A model generated the notes under the pieces. That model was given only the letters and a program-made list of their open reading frames with translations. It searched no databases and was not told the origin of the DNA. The position numbers and the translations under genes were made by a program. From the NCBI RefSeq assembly GCF_021010565.1, contig NZ_JAJNAY010000001.1, positions 1,034,001 to 1,098,000 of the forward strand: a stretch of 64,000 bases of DNA, written 5' to 3'. The stretch comes from Chryseobacterium turcicum (GTDB taxonomy: Bacteria; Bacteroidota; Bacteroidia; Flavobacteriales; Weeksellaceae). This document shows, piece after piece, positions 1 to 9,245 of the stretch; within the stretch, counting starts at the first letter, position 1, and every line of letters starts with the position of its first letter.

Positions 1-1058
1 GAACACCATTATCAGGGTCATTTTTTTTAGAATCGATATTGGATGAAAAATCGATGTTTGAGCGCCATTCTAGAGGATTAGACCAAAGCGTGCTTTTCTT
101 TTTCGACCGAATAGAAGCGGTCATTCTTTGGTAGTTTTCAAAATTATCGGTAGGGTCGGCTTTAGAGTCTAAAAAATCTGCTCCTGCACTTATTTGCCAG
201 TTTTCATTGATTTTAAATCCTTTCCCTACGTAATATTGCTTGCTGAAACCGTCTGCTTTAAATCTTGCCTGCAAAGGAGATTCTCCAATTTTTCTTTCAA
301 TTTTTATCACTCCGGAAGTTAAATCTCCATATGATGCAGAAGGAATTCCTCGGATGATTTCTACTTTTTCGATATCATTGGTTGAGATGGTTCTCATATC
401 AACTCCGGTGGTTGCAGTTTCTCTTGCTTCAGGTGAATAACCAAATTGTGATTTATCCAAAGAAACCTGCATATCTGCATTAGAGTTGATTACATTTCCG
501 TCAATCATGAATTGAGTTCCCAGAGCACTCGTGTTGTATTCTGTGGTTCTGTATGAAAGATTGCCTCTGTTTTCACGAAGGGCAGGTCTGTTGTTAACGC
601 TTAAATTCGGGGTTTTTGCCAATCCACCCGGTAAAAGCTCCATCAAATCTGTAAAGCTTGAGGGTTGCAAATGTTCCATCGCTTTTCGGTCGATGATGGT
701 TTTTGTTACTAAGCCCTTACCTTCTTTAGAAAAAATAACGATTTCTTCAAGTTTATCTACAGGCTGAAGCTGAAAATTAAGTGTTTTTGAATTGTTTAAA
801 GTAACATCAAACTCTTTTTCCTGATAATTGGTGTGAATGATTTTTATGTGATGCTTCCCTTCGCTTAAAACTAGTGTCGCATGACCATTTTCATCGGTAG
901 TCGCTGAGGTTTGAGAACTTTTTATAGAAACACCTTTTAGTTTTTGTTGGTTTTCACCCGAAATACTAATGTTTAATTGTAATTTCTCGTTTTGAGCTAA
1001 TAAAAGTTGAGAGCCCGAGAAAAAAAGTAGTATAAATGTTAAAAGCCTGATCGTCATT
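1..1058 (-). CDS. TonB-dependent outer-membrane receptor (partial, N-terminal part)
   Basis: Reading leftwards from an ATG at 1058 the frame stays open to the window edge, so the C-terminal beta-barrel lies outside. The protein starts with a signal peptide (MTIRLLTFILLFFSGSQLLL). Next comes a carboxypeptidase-like beta-sandwich (about residues 25-105), then a plug domain with the typical run EKVEIIRGIPSASYGDLTSG. This layout is that of TonB-dependent receptors, which import large nutrients or metal chelates across the outer membrane using TonB energy. The substrate cannot be told from this part. It lies 125 bp downstream of murB on the same strand. Family call is firm; specificity unknown. 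Confidence 0.93.
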
Positions 1059-1183
1059 ATTTTAGTTTATCGAAAGCAAAATCGACCGCAAAAATATGAA
1101 TTAAATCAGCGGATATGAAATTTATTTAGAACAAATTAAAATAACTGATAAATGTCAGATGAAAAATATGAAAGAATGAGGGT

Positions 1184-2197
1184 TTAAAGAATATTGACTT
1201 CTCGCTCTAGTTCAATCCCGAATTTTTCTTTTACGGAATCAATAATTAGGGTTGAAAAATCAAAAATTTCTTTTCCAGTCGCATTTCCTGTGGCATTAAT
1301 AATTACTAAAGACTGTAATTGATGAGACGCTACATTTTCGATTTGTTTTCCTTTCCAGCCACATTGTTCGATGAGCCAGCCAGCAGGAACTTTTACAAAA
1401 TTTCCGTTCGGATATCCTTGAATGTTTTCAAATTTTAATTTTAAATCTTCAAACTGTGCTAAAGGAATGGTAGGGTTTTTAAAAAAACTTCCTGCATTAC
1501 CAATCTTTTTAGGGTCTGGAAGTTTGCTTTGTCTGATGTTAATTACTGCTTTTGAAACATCCTGAATTGTTGGGTTGGTAATATTTAAATTTTCCAATTC
1601 AGATTGTATAGCACCGTATTCGGTTTTGATGGTATGGTTTTGAGTGGTTAATGTAAAACTTACTTCCAAAATCACATATTGGTTTTTTCCTTCCTGCTTA
1701 AAAATAGAATCTCTGTACCCGAATCTGCATTTTTCTAAATCAAAAGTTTCTACTTCCAATGTTTGTAGGTTTAAAACTTTACAACTTACAAAATGGTCTT
1801 TTATTTCCGTTCCGTAAGCTCCGATATTCTGCATCGGTGAAGTTCCTACATTTCCGGGAATTAAAGAAAGATTTTCAAGTCCGCCATAATTTTTGCTCAG
1901 GCAATACATCACAAATTCGTGCCAGTTTTCTCCTGCTTTTGAGGTTACTAAAACTTCGTTATCATTTAAAAATTCTTCAGAAATTCCTTTTAAGTTTAAT
2001 TTTATCGCTAGGCCTTCAAAATCTTTAGTAAACAAAATATTGCTGCCGCCACCTAAGAATAGAAGTGGGAGAGCTTGAGAGTTTGAGGGTTTGAGGGTTT
2101 CTATTAATTCTTCTACAGAATTTACCTCAACGAAATATTTTGCGTTGGCTTCTACACCAAAAGTATTAAAAGGTTTTAATGAAAAATTTTCCAGCAT
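1184..2197 (-). CDS. murB: UDP-N-acetylmuramate dehydrogenase MurB
   Basis: A 337-residue flavoenzyme that reduces UDP-GlcNAc-enolpyruvate to UDP-MurNAc with NADPH, the second committed step of peptidoglycan precursor synthesis in the cytoplasm. The FAD-binding stretch LGGGSNIL (48-55) is visible, followed by LIPGNVGTSPMQNIGAYG (112-129) and the catalytic serine in NAGSFFKNP (Ser237), as in the E. coli-type (type I) enzyme. Length is normal for that type. Residues about 36-44 (KPSNSQALP) are encoded by a repetitive CAAACTCT-like stretch that also occurs elsewhere in the window, so they look like an insertion in a surface loop. It follows a lipoprotein gene by 35 bp. Confidence 0.96.
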   Translation of the reverse strand: MLENFSLKPFNTFGVEANAKYFVEVNSVEELIETLKPSNSQALPLLFLGGGSNILFTKDFEGLAIKLNLKGISEEFLNDNEVLVTSKAGENWHEFVMYCLSKNYGGLENLSLIPGNVGTSPMQNIGAYGTEIKDHFVSCKVLNLQTLEVETFDLEKCRFGYRDSIFKQEGKNQYVILEVSFTLTTQNHTIKTEYGAIQSELENLNITNPTIQDVSKAVINIRQSKLPDPKKIGNAGSFFKNPTIPLAQFEDLKLKFENIQGYPNGNFVKVPAGWLIEQCGWKGKQIENVASHQLQSLVIINATGNATGKEIFDFSTLIIDSVKEKFGIELEREVNIL

Positions 2198-2232
2198 TAG
2201 ATTGGGTAAATATTAGAATTTAAATAAAATGT

Positions 2233-2712
2233 TTATTGATATTCTTTTGGGAGAATTCTGTTGAGTTGTAATTTAAAATCAGCAAATTGTTTATAGTTGA
2301 TATCGCTGTATGCATTAACGTAAACGTGAGATTTTTTGTTGGTTTTAATCTGAAAACTTTCGTCAATCCCATCAATAGGCTGAATGCTTGGTGAGCTTTT
2401 GATGCTGTCTAATTTTTTGATTTTAAAAGAAGAAACTAAGCTTTTCCAGGTTTCAGGTTTTATAGCCGAATGCCATTCGTTGTGCTTTTTTGTTGAGGTT
2501 GTTCCGGTTTCGAAATGAATGGAGTCTTTTGTTGCTTTTATAACTTTATAATGTCCCAATTGACCACCAATCTCCGCCAAACTAATGGATGTGATGTGTT
2601 CGGTTTCTGCATCCGAACTTTTATCAACAGTTTTATCACTGCATGAAAAAAAAATCAGCAGTAAAAACATTGAAACGAAAATTTTCAAATCACTTATTTT
2701 TACTGCCGACAT
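2233..2712 (-). CDS. Small lipoprotein of unknown function
   Basis: The 159-residue product has a short positive N-terminus, a hydrophobic stretch (about 11-22) and a lipobox-like FFSC with Cys24, so it should be a lipoprotein. The mature part is hydrophilic and contains WHSAIKPETWKSLVSSFKI, but I recognise no catalytic motif. It starts 10 bp after the aminotransferase stop and is followed by murB after 35 bp, so the three probably share a transcript. A role linked to the envelope is possible, but nothing in the sequence shows it. Confidence 0.75.
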   Translation of the reverse strand: MSAVKISDLKIFVSMFLLLIFFSCSDKTVDKSSDAETEHITSISLAEIGGQLGHYKVIKATKDSIHFETGTTSTKKHNEWHSAIKPETWKSLVSSFKIKKLDSIKSSPSIQPIDGIDESFQIKTNKKSHVYVNAYSDINYKQFADFKLQLNRILPKEYQ

Positions 2713-2722
2713 CTTTGTAATA

Positions 2723-3928
2723 TTAAAGATTAAACTCTAATTTGTATTTTACAAGTGCATGTTTTAAAATCTCTGCACTTTTTCTTAAATCTTCTTCTTT
2801 CAAAACGTAAGCAATTCTAACTTGCTTTTTTCCTAGCTCAGGATTGCTGTAAAAACCTCCTGCTGGCGCAACCATAATGGTTTCGTTATTCAGGGTGTAT
2901 TTTTCAAGAAGCCATTGAGCGAATTTTTCAGTATCGTCTACCGGAAGTTCTGCAACACAGTAAAAAGCTCCTTTTGGTTTAGGGCAAATAACTCCCGGAA
3001 TTGCATTCAGTAAATCAACCAAAACATTTCTTCTGTGAGTATATTCTTCTCTTACCGCTCTGATGTAGGCTCCGTCATTTTGGTGAGCAGCAGTTGCAGC
3101 AATCTGTCCCAAAAGTACCGGGCTCAGTCTTGCCTGTGCAAAAAGCATTGCAGCATCGTGTATTTTTTTTGAACGGGTAATTAGACATCCGATTCTTACA
3201 CCACACATCGAATAACGCTTAGATTCAGAATCGATAATGATACAGTTTTCTGCCAATTCAGGAAAAGCAAACATTGAAACCTGTTGTTTCCCATCATACA
3301 CATATTCTCTGTAAACCTCATCAGAAATGATAACAATATCATATTTTAAAGCAATTTCGGCTAATTTCTGAAGTTCTTCACGAGTGTAAAGATATCCTGT
3401 AGGATTTCCAGGGTTGCAGATAACAATCGCTCTTGTTTTTGCAGTAATTTTTTTCTCAAATTCTTCAATCGGAGGAAGGGCAAAACCAGTGTCAATAGAA
3501 GATGTAACAGGAACTACGTTTACATTGAATGTACTTGTAAATCCGTTATAATTTGCATAGTAAGGTTCTGGGATAATTACCTCATCACCATCATCACAAA
3601 GCGTAGAAATGGCAAAATTTAAAGCTTCAGAGCCACCATTAGTCACAATGAAATTATCTGGAGTAAGGTCTGTAAAATCTAAAGAATGATAATATTCTGT
3701 CAATGCTTTTCTGTATTCAATATTTCCTTCTGAAAGGGCATATTCTAATACTTTTAAATCAATGTTTTTTAAAGCATTCAGAGCTGTTTCTGGAGTTTCA
3801 ATATCAGGTTGTCCGATATTAAGGTGATATACTTTTGTACCTCTTTGTTTAGCTTGTAAAGCAAAAGGAACCAGTTTTCTTACTGGCGAAGGCGGCATCT
3901 GTTGTGCTCTGTTTGAAATGTTTGGCAT
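2723..3928 (-). CDS. Class I/II PLP-dependent aminotransferase
   Basis: A 401-residue fold-type I aminotransferase of the aspartate/alanine aminotransferase group. Visible landmarks are NPGNPTG (172-178), the PLP-contacting SDEVY (202-206) and the Schiff-base lysine in SESKRYSMCG (Lys237). A late Arg in VRIAY is a candidate for carboxylate binding. It moves amino groups between an amino acid and a 2-oxo acid in the cytoplasm; the exact substrate (Asp, Ala or an aromatic amino acid) cannot be fixed from motifs. It heads the minus-strand run with the lipoprotein and murB genes. Confidence 0.93.
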   Translation of the reverse strand: MPNISNRAQQMPPSPVRKLVPFALQAKQRGTKVYHLNIGQPDIETPETALNALKNIDLKVLEYALSEGNIEYRKALTEYYHSLDFTDLTPDNFIVTNGGSEALNFAISTLCDDGDEVIIPEPYYANYNGFTSTFNVNVVPVTSSIDTGFALPPIEEFEKKITAKTRAIVICNPGNPTGYLYTREELQKLAEIALKYDIVIISDEVYREYVYDGKQQVSMFAFPELAENCIIIDSESKRYSMCGVRIGCLITRSKKIHDAAMLFAQARLSPVLLGQIAATAAHQNDGAYIRAVREEYTHRRNVLVDLLNAIPGVICPKPKGAFYCVAELPVDDTEKFAQWLLEKYTLNNETIMVAPAGGFYSNPELGKKQVRIAYVLKEEDLRKSAEILKHALVKYKLEFNL

Positions 3929-4192
3929 TATCTAAAATTTGTATGCACAAAAATAACAAAATATTTCGGCTCATGAGAAAATATGTGACTCTATATTGAT
4001 AATATTATGTAGTGAATTGTAATTATGTATTTAGTGTTAATGTTTTTTAAATTGTATAATTCGAAACGTAATAAGTCTTTTGTTATTAATTATAATTCGT
4101 TAATTTTATTAATTTGTTAAAAATACTGTAAAATAAATGTGGTGTTTTTGGATTTAATTCTTAGTTTTACGCCGAACTAAATAAAAATAATT

Positions 4193-6625
4193 ATGAAAAG
4201 AAAAAAACTCTTTGGGTTTGTCAATCTCTGTGCGCTTTTCTATGCGCCTATGGTATTCAGCCAATATTATCACCCAGTTACTGTAAGTGGATTCACACAT
4301 GACGTTATTGCTAATGGAATAGGAAATGCAACAGCAAGCACAACTGCTCCTGTAGATGCCGTGGACTATGCTTATTTAGCGAAAGATTTTCAAGCTACAG
4401 CAACAAGTCCTTTACTTACTTATGGTCTTCCTGCGTCGGGGCAATTTATGGGTGTTGTAGGGACAACTCCTGGATTGACTTATCAATTGGCATCATACAG
4501 TGGCAATAATGCTTTAAAACTGAATGCAGTATCTGATGCGGGAACATTAACTTTTAGTACTCCTACTGCAGCATTTAATTTATATATTTTAGCAACTGGC
4601 GGTTCCGGATCTGGAGTTGTAACAGCTGTTGTAAACTTTACAGATAGCACAAGCCAAACGTTTACAGGTTTATCAATTGGTGACTGGTATGATCAGTCAA
4701 ATTTTGCCATACAAGGTATAGGAAGAGTAAAAATTACGTCCAACGCCTTGGAAGACGGAGGAGGTACAAACCCAAGAATTTATCAAGTTCCATTAGCGAT
4801 ATCAGCTGCGAATCAGTCTAAAACGGTACAAAGTATCAGTTTTACTAAAAATTCGGGTGGCGGTTTTGTAAATATTTTTGGTGTTTCAGCAAATAGATAT
4901 ACCACTTGTTTGGCACCAACAGCGATGACAGCTTCCGCAGTTGCTGTGAGCTCTGTTACTCTTGGTTGGACGGCTCCTGCTACAGTTCCTACAAGTTATG
5001 ATATTTATTATACTTCGTCTACAGTTGCTCCTAATAGCAGTACGACACCTACGGTTTCTGCTGTTACTGGTATTGCTGCAAACATTACAACGGGAATCAA
5101 TCCGATGACTAAATATCATGTTTGGATAAGATCAAACTGTGGCGGATCTTTGGGAGAATGGGCTTATGGTACAACATTTACAACGCCTTGTTCTACGTTT
5201 ACCGTTCCTTATTCAGAGAATTTTGATACTACAGCTGCTGGCTCTAGTTCAAATACCAATGCACCAATGTGTTGGTCGTATTTAGAGAACAGTGGGTTTA
5301 CGGGATCAGGTTATGTAAACAATAATAATTCAAATTCTCCTGCGAATAGCTATTATTTAACTAATGGTTCGGCAAGTACAGGAAATCAAATGTTGGTGTC
5401 TCCTCAAACTGTAGCATTGTCTGATGGTACAAAAAGAGTGAGATTTTTTGCAAAAGGTAGCACAAACTATACTTTGCAAGTTGGAACTTTAACTAATCCT
5501 TCAGATCCTTCTACATTTGTTTCATTCAATACAACAATTATAACATCAAATTACGCTCAATATACAGTTAATATTCCATCTGGTGGAGGTTCTTATTTAG
5601 CCTTCAGACATAATTTAGGTGGAACCTATAGATCAATTTATCTTGATGATATCACTGTGGAAAGCATGCCAACTTGTTTGGAGCCAACTGCACTTGCTAC
5701 ATCAGCTGTTACTGCTAATTCTGCAACATTAAGCTGGACCGCACCTACAAACGCACCAGCAAATGGTTATGAATATGCGTATACAACAGCGAATACTGCT
5801 CCTACTGGAGCTGGAACATCTAATGCTGGAACATCGGTTACAGTATCTCTGCCGTCTGGAAGTACAACGTATTATTTATGGGTAAGATCAAAATGTACGA
5901 CCACTGATTTAAGTGCTTGGGTAAGTGTTGCTGTAAGTACTAAAGCGATTAATGATGAATGTTCTACTCCGATTATTCTTACTGCTGGAGGAACTTTCGC
6001 AACAAATCCTGTTATTGCTTCAACAGTAGGAGCGTCTACAACGACTGATACTACCGCTACTCATACATGTCAAACTACAGGTTATAACGATACTTGGTAT
6101 TCTGTCGTAGTTCCTGCAAGTGGAAATATTAAAATAGAGACACAATCTGTTACTGATTCTTCTGTTTCAGATACTGTTTTAGGAGTTTATTCAGGGGCTT
6201 GTGGTAGCTTAACGCAGATTGGTTGTGATGATGACGCCTCAAGTGACGGAAATTTTTCTCTTGTTACTTTAACTGGTCAAACTCCGGGAGCTACTTTGTT
6301 GATTGGTGTATGGAACTATTCATCTTCTTCAAACGGACAGTTTAAGGTTTCTGCTTATGATGCCTCATTATTGTCAACTTCAGAAGTTGGGGCGAAAGCT
6401 AAGGAAATTTCTATTTATCCAAATCCTTTCAATGATGTAGTACATCTTTCTGAAACTAAAGATTTGAAAACAGTAAAAGTATTCGACTTAGCAGGAAGAG
6501 CAGTAAAAGTTATTGAAAATCCTACTAAAGAAATCAATTTAGGCTCACTAAAATCAGGGCTGTATTTGATTACGACTTATTTCAAAGATGGTTCTCAAGC
6601 TACAGTGAAAGCCATCAAAAAGTAA
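4193..6625 (+). CDS. Secreted multidomain protein with two fibronectin-III domains and a T9SS sorting domain
   Basis: The 810-residue product begins with a signal peptide ending near FSQ. An N-terminal beta-rich region (about 25-235) is followed by a fibronectin type III domain (about 238-330), a MAM/choice-of-anchor-J-like domain starting at YSENFD (about 335-490), a second FN3 domain (about 493-583) and another beta domain beginning NDECSTP (about 586-725). It ends with a type A T9SS C-terminal signal containing IYPNPF near 740 and a terminal KAIKK. Such proteins cross the outer membrane by the type IX system and are attached to or released from the surface. The FN3 modules suggest adhesion or carbohydrate contact; no catalytic site was seen. 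It is a single-gene transcript with its own terminator. Confidence 0.93.
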   Translation: MKRKKLFGFVNLCALFYAPMVFSQYYHPVTVSGFTHDVIANGIGNATASTTAPVDAVDYAYLAKDFQATATSPLLTYGLPASGQFMGVVGTTPGLTYQLASYSGNNALKLNAVSDAGTLTFSTPTAAFNLYILATGGSGSGVVTAVVNFTDSTSQTFTGLSIGDWYDQSNFAIQGIGRVKITSNALEDGGGTNPRIYQVPLAISAANQSKTVQSISFTKNSGGGFVNIFGVSANRYTTCLAPTAMTASAVAVSSVTLGWTAPATVPTSYDIYYTSSTVAPNSSTTPTVSAVTGIAANITTGINPMTKYHVWIRSNCGGSLGEWAYGTTFTTPCSTFTVPYSENFDTTAAGSSSNTNAPMCWSYLENSGFTGSGYVNNNNSNSPANSYYLTNGSASTGNQMLVSPQTVALSDGTKRVRFFAKGSTNYTLQVGTLTNPSDPSTFVSFNTTIITSNYAQYTVNIPSGGGSYLAFRHNLGGTYRSIYLDDITVESMPTCLEPTALATSAVTANSATLSWTAPTNAPANGYEYAYTTANTAPTGAGTSNAGTSVTVSLPSGSTTYYLWVRSKCTTTDLSAWVSVAVSTKAINDECSTPIILTAGGTFATNPVIASTVGASTTTDTTATHTCQTTGYNDTWYSVVVPASGNIKIETQSVTDSSVSDTVLGVYSGACGSLTQIGCDDDASSDGNFSLVTLTGQTPGATLLIGVWNYSSSSNGQFKVSAYDASLLSTSEVGAKAKEISIYPNPFNDVVHLSETKDLKTVKVFDLAGRAVKVIENPTKEINLGSLKSGLYLITTYFKDGSQATVKAIKK

Positions 6626-6648
6626 ATTATTTTTGAATTATTTTTTTT

Positions 6649-6680
6649 AACAGTCTTACATTTTTTGTAAGGCTGTTTTT
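6649..6680 (+). terminator. Rho-independent terminator after the T9SS cargo gene
   Basis: A 10-bp stem CAGTCTTACA / TGTAAGGCTG with a five-T loop is followed by a run of T, 24 bp after the stop codon at 6625. Confidence 0.85.
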
Positions 6681-6742
6681 ATTTTTAATAAGATTTCAGC
6701 TTCGTAAAGTCTTTTATTTTAAATTTGATAAAAATTAAAACA

Positions 6743-7198
6743 ATGCAAATTCCCGCAATATCGGTAGAAGATTATATCTCAAAAATTCCGGAAGAAAGAC
6801 AAGAGGTTTTCAAGAAAATGTTTGATACGGTTACAGACAATTTACCTCAAGGTTTTAAAACTGGGGTCAGTTACGGAATGGTCGGTTGGGATGTTCCTTT
6901 AGAAACTTATCCTTCGGGTTATCATTGTACACCGGGATCGGCGCTTCCTTTTATGGGAATGGCTTCTCAGAAAAATTTTATCGCCTTGTATCACATGGGA
7001 ATGTATGCAAAACCTGAACTTTTAGACTTGTTTGTAGCAGAATTTCCTAAACATTCAAAAAGAAAATTAGATATGGGGAAATCTTGCATCCGTTTCAAAA
7101 AAATGGATGACATTCCTTTTGAATTAATTGCCGAACTGAGTAAAAAAATGACTGTAGATGAATGGATCAATATTTATGAAAACAATCTTAAAAAATAG
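6743..7198 (+). CDS. DUF1801 family protein
   Basis: The 151-residue product matches my recollection of DUF1801 (YdhG-like) proteins: EDYISKIPEERQEVFKKMF near the N-terminus, then a compact alpha/beta core with SYGMVGWDVPLETYPSGYHC and a C-terminal KKMTVDEWINIYE. The family is small and cytoplasmic with no settled biochemical role. An in-frame TTG exists at 6725, but the ATG at 6743 opens directly at the conserved part and is preferred. The end overlaps the next gene by 23 bp, suggesting coupled translation. Confidence 0.85.
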   Translation: MQIPAISVEDYISKIPEERQEVFKKMFDTVTDNLPQGFKTGVSYGMVGWDVPLETYPSGYHCTPGSALPFMGMASQKNFIALYHMGMYAKPELLDLFVAEFPKHSKRKLDMGKSCIRFKKMDDIPFELIAELSKKMTVDEWINIYENNLKK

Positions 7199-7829
7199 AA
7201 TATTCTTACGGTTGACTTTCTTCTTTCCAATTTTGATTTGCTTCTTAAGTTGTAAAAATTCTCAGAATTTAGGTTTAAAAAATGGAGATTTATTATTTGT
7301 CACCGCTAAAGAAACTGGTTTGTCGGGAGCAATTAATAATGTCACTCAAAAGCAGAAAAATGCATCTTTTGATCATATCGGAATTTTACAGAAAGATAAA
7401 AGCGGCGTCTTTGTGCTGCATGCTGCTCCAAAAGGAGGTTCGCAAAAACAGAATTTTAATGAATTTCTAAAAGATCAAGCTAATGATGGGCAAAAAGTTG
7501 TTGTGTATCGATTAAAACCTCAGTTTCAGAAAAATATTCCTGGGGCGATTGAAAAAGCGAATTCAATGTTGGGGAAGCCGTATAATTTCAATTATATTTT
7601 AGATGAAAATTCCTATTACTGCTCAGATTATATCGAAAGAGCATTTAGAAAAGATAAAATCTTTACGCTAGAACCAATGACTTTCATTGATCCTAAAACA
7701 GGGAAGATAAACGTGTTTTGGGAAGAGTTTTATGCTAAAAAAAATCTTAAAGTTCCGGAAGGTGAATTGGGGTGCAATCCGAATGGTTTAGCCGCATCAG
7801 AAAAAATCGAGAGAATAAAAGAATTATAA
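7176..7829 (+). CDS. YiiX/YebB-like cysteine hydrolase lipoprotein (NlpC/P60 clan)
   Basis: From the ATG at 7176 the product has a signal sequence with a lipobox-like LSC and then a compact hydrolase domain. It carries GDLLFV, FDHIGIL (candidate catalytic His) and NSYYCSDYIERAF (candidate catalytic Cys), the pattern of YiiX-type permuted NlpC/P60 enzymes. These hydrolyse amide or ester bonds at the envelope; the substrate here is unknown. An earlier ATG at 7158 would add six residues before the signal sequence. It overlaps the DUF1801 gene by 23 bp, so they form a two-gene operon ended by the hairpin at 7865. Confidence 0.85.
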   Translation: MKTILKNRIFLRLTFFFPILICFLSCKNSQNLGLKNGDLLFVTAKETGLSGAINNVTQKQKNASFDHIGILQKDKSGVFVLHAAPKGGSQKQNFNEFLKDQANDGQKVVVYRLKPQFQKNIPGAIEKANSMLGKPYNFNYILDENSYYCSDYIERAFRKDKIFTLEPMTFIDPKTGKINVFWEEFYAKKNLKVPEGELGCNPNGLAASEKIERIKEL

Positions 7830-7864
7830 TGCCTTTTTTCTAATCATTTGTAATGACTAACACT

Positions 7865-7892
7865 AGAGAAACTGAAAAGTTTCTCTTTTTTT
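7865..7892 (+). terminator. Rho-independent terminator after the YiiX-like gene
   Basis: A perfect 9-bp stem AGAGAAACT / AGTTTCTCT with a GAAA loop is followed by seven T. Confidence 0.88.
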
Positions 7893-7922
7893 GATAAATT
7901 TTAAAAATACTACCCTACTAAT

Positions 7923-7952
7923 TTGGTAGACTAATATTTTTTTATACTTTTG
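7923..7952 (+). promoter_or_regulatory. Bacteroidetes-type promoter with palindrome over the -33 box
   Basis: TTG at 7923-7925 and TACTTTTG at 7945-7952 are 19 nt apart, matching the flavobacterial consensus TTG-N17-23-TAnnTTTG. The short inverted repeat CTACC / GGTAG overlaps the -33 box and could be an operator. It lies upstream of the NIL-domain gene. Confidence 0.7.
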
Positions 7953-8025
7953 TGAAAGAATTAATGAGTAAATATTTAAAAATATGTAATTCAGAAAGTA
8001 TTATTTAATCAAAAATGTTTTAGTT

Positions 8026-8331
8026 ATGATTACACCCAACGCGCAGGCTTTGCCTAAAAATGTAAACCTTACCAGAAAAGAATTAATTCTTGAAGTAGAA
8101 CTGAACGGGAAAATGAAATTTGATCATCTTTTAAATGCTATTTATCAGCAGATGGGGATTTGTTACAAAGTATTAAGCGCAAATGTGGAGTATATGAACG
8201 GAAACAATTTTGGCTCATTTCAATTGTACATCAATGCCACTCAGGAAGAATCTCAGGAACTGGAATTTTTTCTGAATCATAATAAACTTTTGAATACCAC
8301 TGTAGAATATACCTGTAGAAAGTATTCATAG
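8026..8331 (+). CDS. Stand-alone NIL-domain protein
   Basis: The 101-residue protein resembles the NIL domain, the ferredoxin-like ligand-sensing domain at the C-terminus of methionine importer ATPases (MetN). Residues 31-95 (KFDHLLNAIYQQMGICYKVL, then SANVEYMNGNNFGSFQLYIN) follow its beta-alpha-beta pattern, including the VEYxxGxxFG turn. No ATPase domain is attached and no metN is nearby. Free NIL proteins may sense methionine or a related sulfur metabolite, which would fit the separately regulated single-gene layout with promoter at 7923 and terminator at 8354. The role is inferred from the fold only. Confidence 0.75.
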   Translation: MITPNAQALPKNVNLTRKELILEVELNGKMKFDHLLNAIYQQMGICYKVLSANVEYMNGNNFGSFQLYINATQEESQELEFFLNHNKLLNTTVEYTCRKYS

Positions 8332-8353
8332 AGCTGTACGTCCATATAGTTTG

Positions 8354-8385
8354 AGGAGCGTTCAATTTATTGAGCGCTTTTTTTG
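8354..8385 (+). terminator. Rho-independent terminator after the NIL gene
   Basis: Inverted repeat GCGTTCAAT / ATTGAGCGC (one G-T pair) followed by seven T, just 23 bp after the stop codon. Confidence 0.8.
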
Positions 8386-8690
8386 GTTCTACATTTCCCT
8401 GCATTTAAACGGTAATGCTTTTTTGACTTAGGAAGCTGTAGCGTTAAGAAAATTGAAATTTAATCCGTTAAAAAATTCCCACTGTTTGAGTGCGGGAGAA
8501 GACTTTAAAACAAAAGAAATAATTTAATCCGCACGAGTTTTGGGGATTTTAGGAGTGAATTTCAATTTTTAGCGAAAGGTTCCAGTCTTGAATTTTTGCT
8601 ACCTTTTGTTTCAAGTTAAAAGTAGAAGATATATTTTATTCAATTTTCCGAGAAAAAGATTATTTTTAATATAAATTAAATTACAAAATT
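8386..8690. other. Intergenic region with repeat-like sequence before lemA
   Basis: No gene is seen in this stretch. The 11-mer AATTTAATCCG occurs at 8457 and again at 8521. The surrounding text (a CACTGTTTGAGTGCGGG block, then a run ending in TTTGTTTCAAG) has the look of a dispersed flavobacterial intergenic element. The last 60 bases are very AT-rich and probably hold the lemA promoter, but no clean TAnnTTTG box was found. Confidence 0.5.
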
Positions 8691-9242
8691 ATGATCGCAC
8701 TTATTATTGGTGGTGTTTTGGTTATTGCATTACTTTATGGGGTTTCCATTTACAATCGTCTTGTGAAATTGAGAAATCTTGTTCAGGAGGCTTGGAGCAG
8801 TATTGATGTAATGCTTAAGAAACGTCACGACTTAATCCCTAATTTGGTTGAAACCGTAAAAGGATACGCGACTCACGAGCGTGAAACTTTAGAAAATGTT
8901 ACAAAAGCTAGAAATTTAGCAGTAAGTGCAGATTCTGTAGAAGGTAAAGAAGCAGCAGAAAAAAATCTGAATCAGGCGATGATGAATTTATTTGCGGTAG
9001 CAGAACAATACCCCGACTTGAAAGCGAATGCAAACTTCCAGCAATTACAAGCAGAGTTGACATCAATAGAAAGCGATATAGAAAAATCCAGAAGATATTA
9101 CAACGGAACGGTGAGAGAAAACAATACTTTGGTAGAGTCTTTCCCAAGCAATATTGTCGCCAATATGTACAAATTTGAGAAGTCTAAATTCTTTGAGCTT
9201 GAAAACATTGCCGACAGAGAAGTTCCTAACGTAAAATTCTAA
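8691..9242 (+). CDS. lemA: LemA family protein
   Basis: The 183-residue product has one N-terminal membrane helix (about 2-20) and a helical-bundle domain with VQEAWSSIDVMLKKRHDLIPNLVETVKGY and a C-terminal SNIVANMYKF. These are hallmarks of LemA, a membrane-anchored protein of unknown molecular role found across bacteria. Length is typical. Its stop is 3 bp before the next ATG, and a DUF2207 membrane protein follows, a pairing often seen for lemA. Confidence 0.92.
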   Translation: MIALIIGGVLVIALLYGVSIYNRLVKLRNLVQEAWSSIDVMLKKRHDLIPNLVETVKGYATHERETLENVTKARNLAVSADSVEGKEAAEKNLNQAMMNLFAVAEQYPDLKANANFQQLQAELTSIESDIEKSRRYYNGTVRENNTLVESFPSNIVANMYKFEKSKFFELENIADREVPNVKF

Positions 9243-9245
9243 GGA

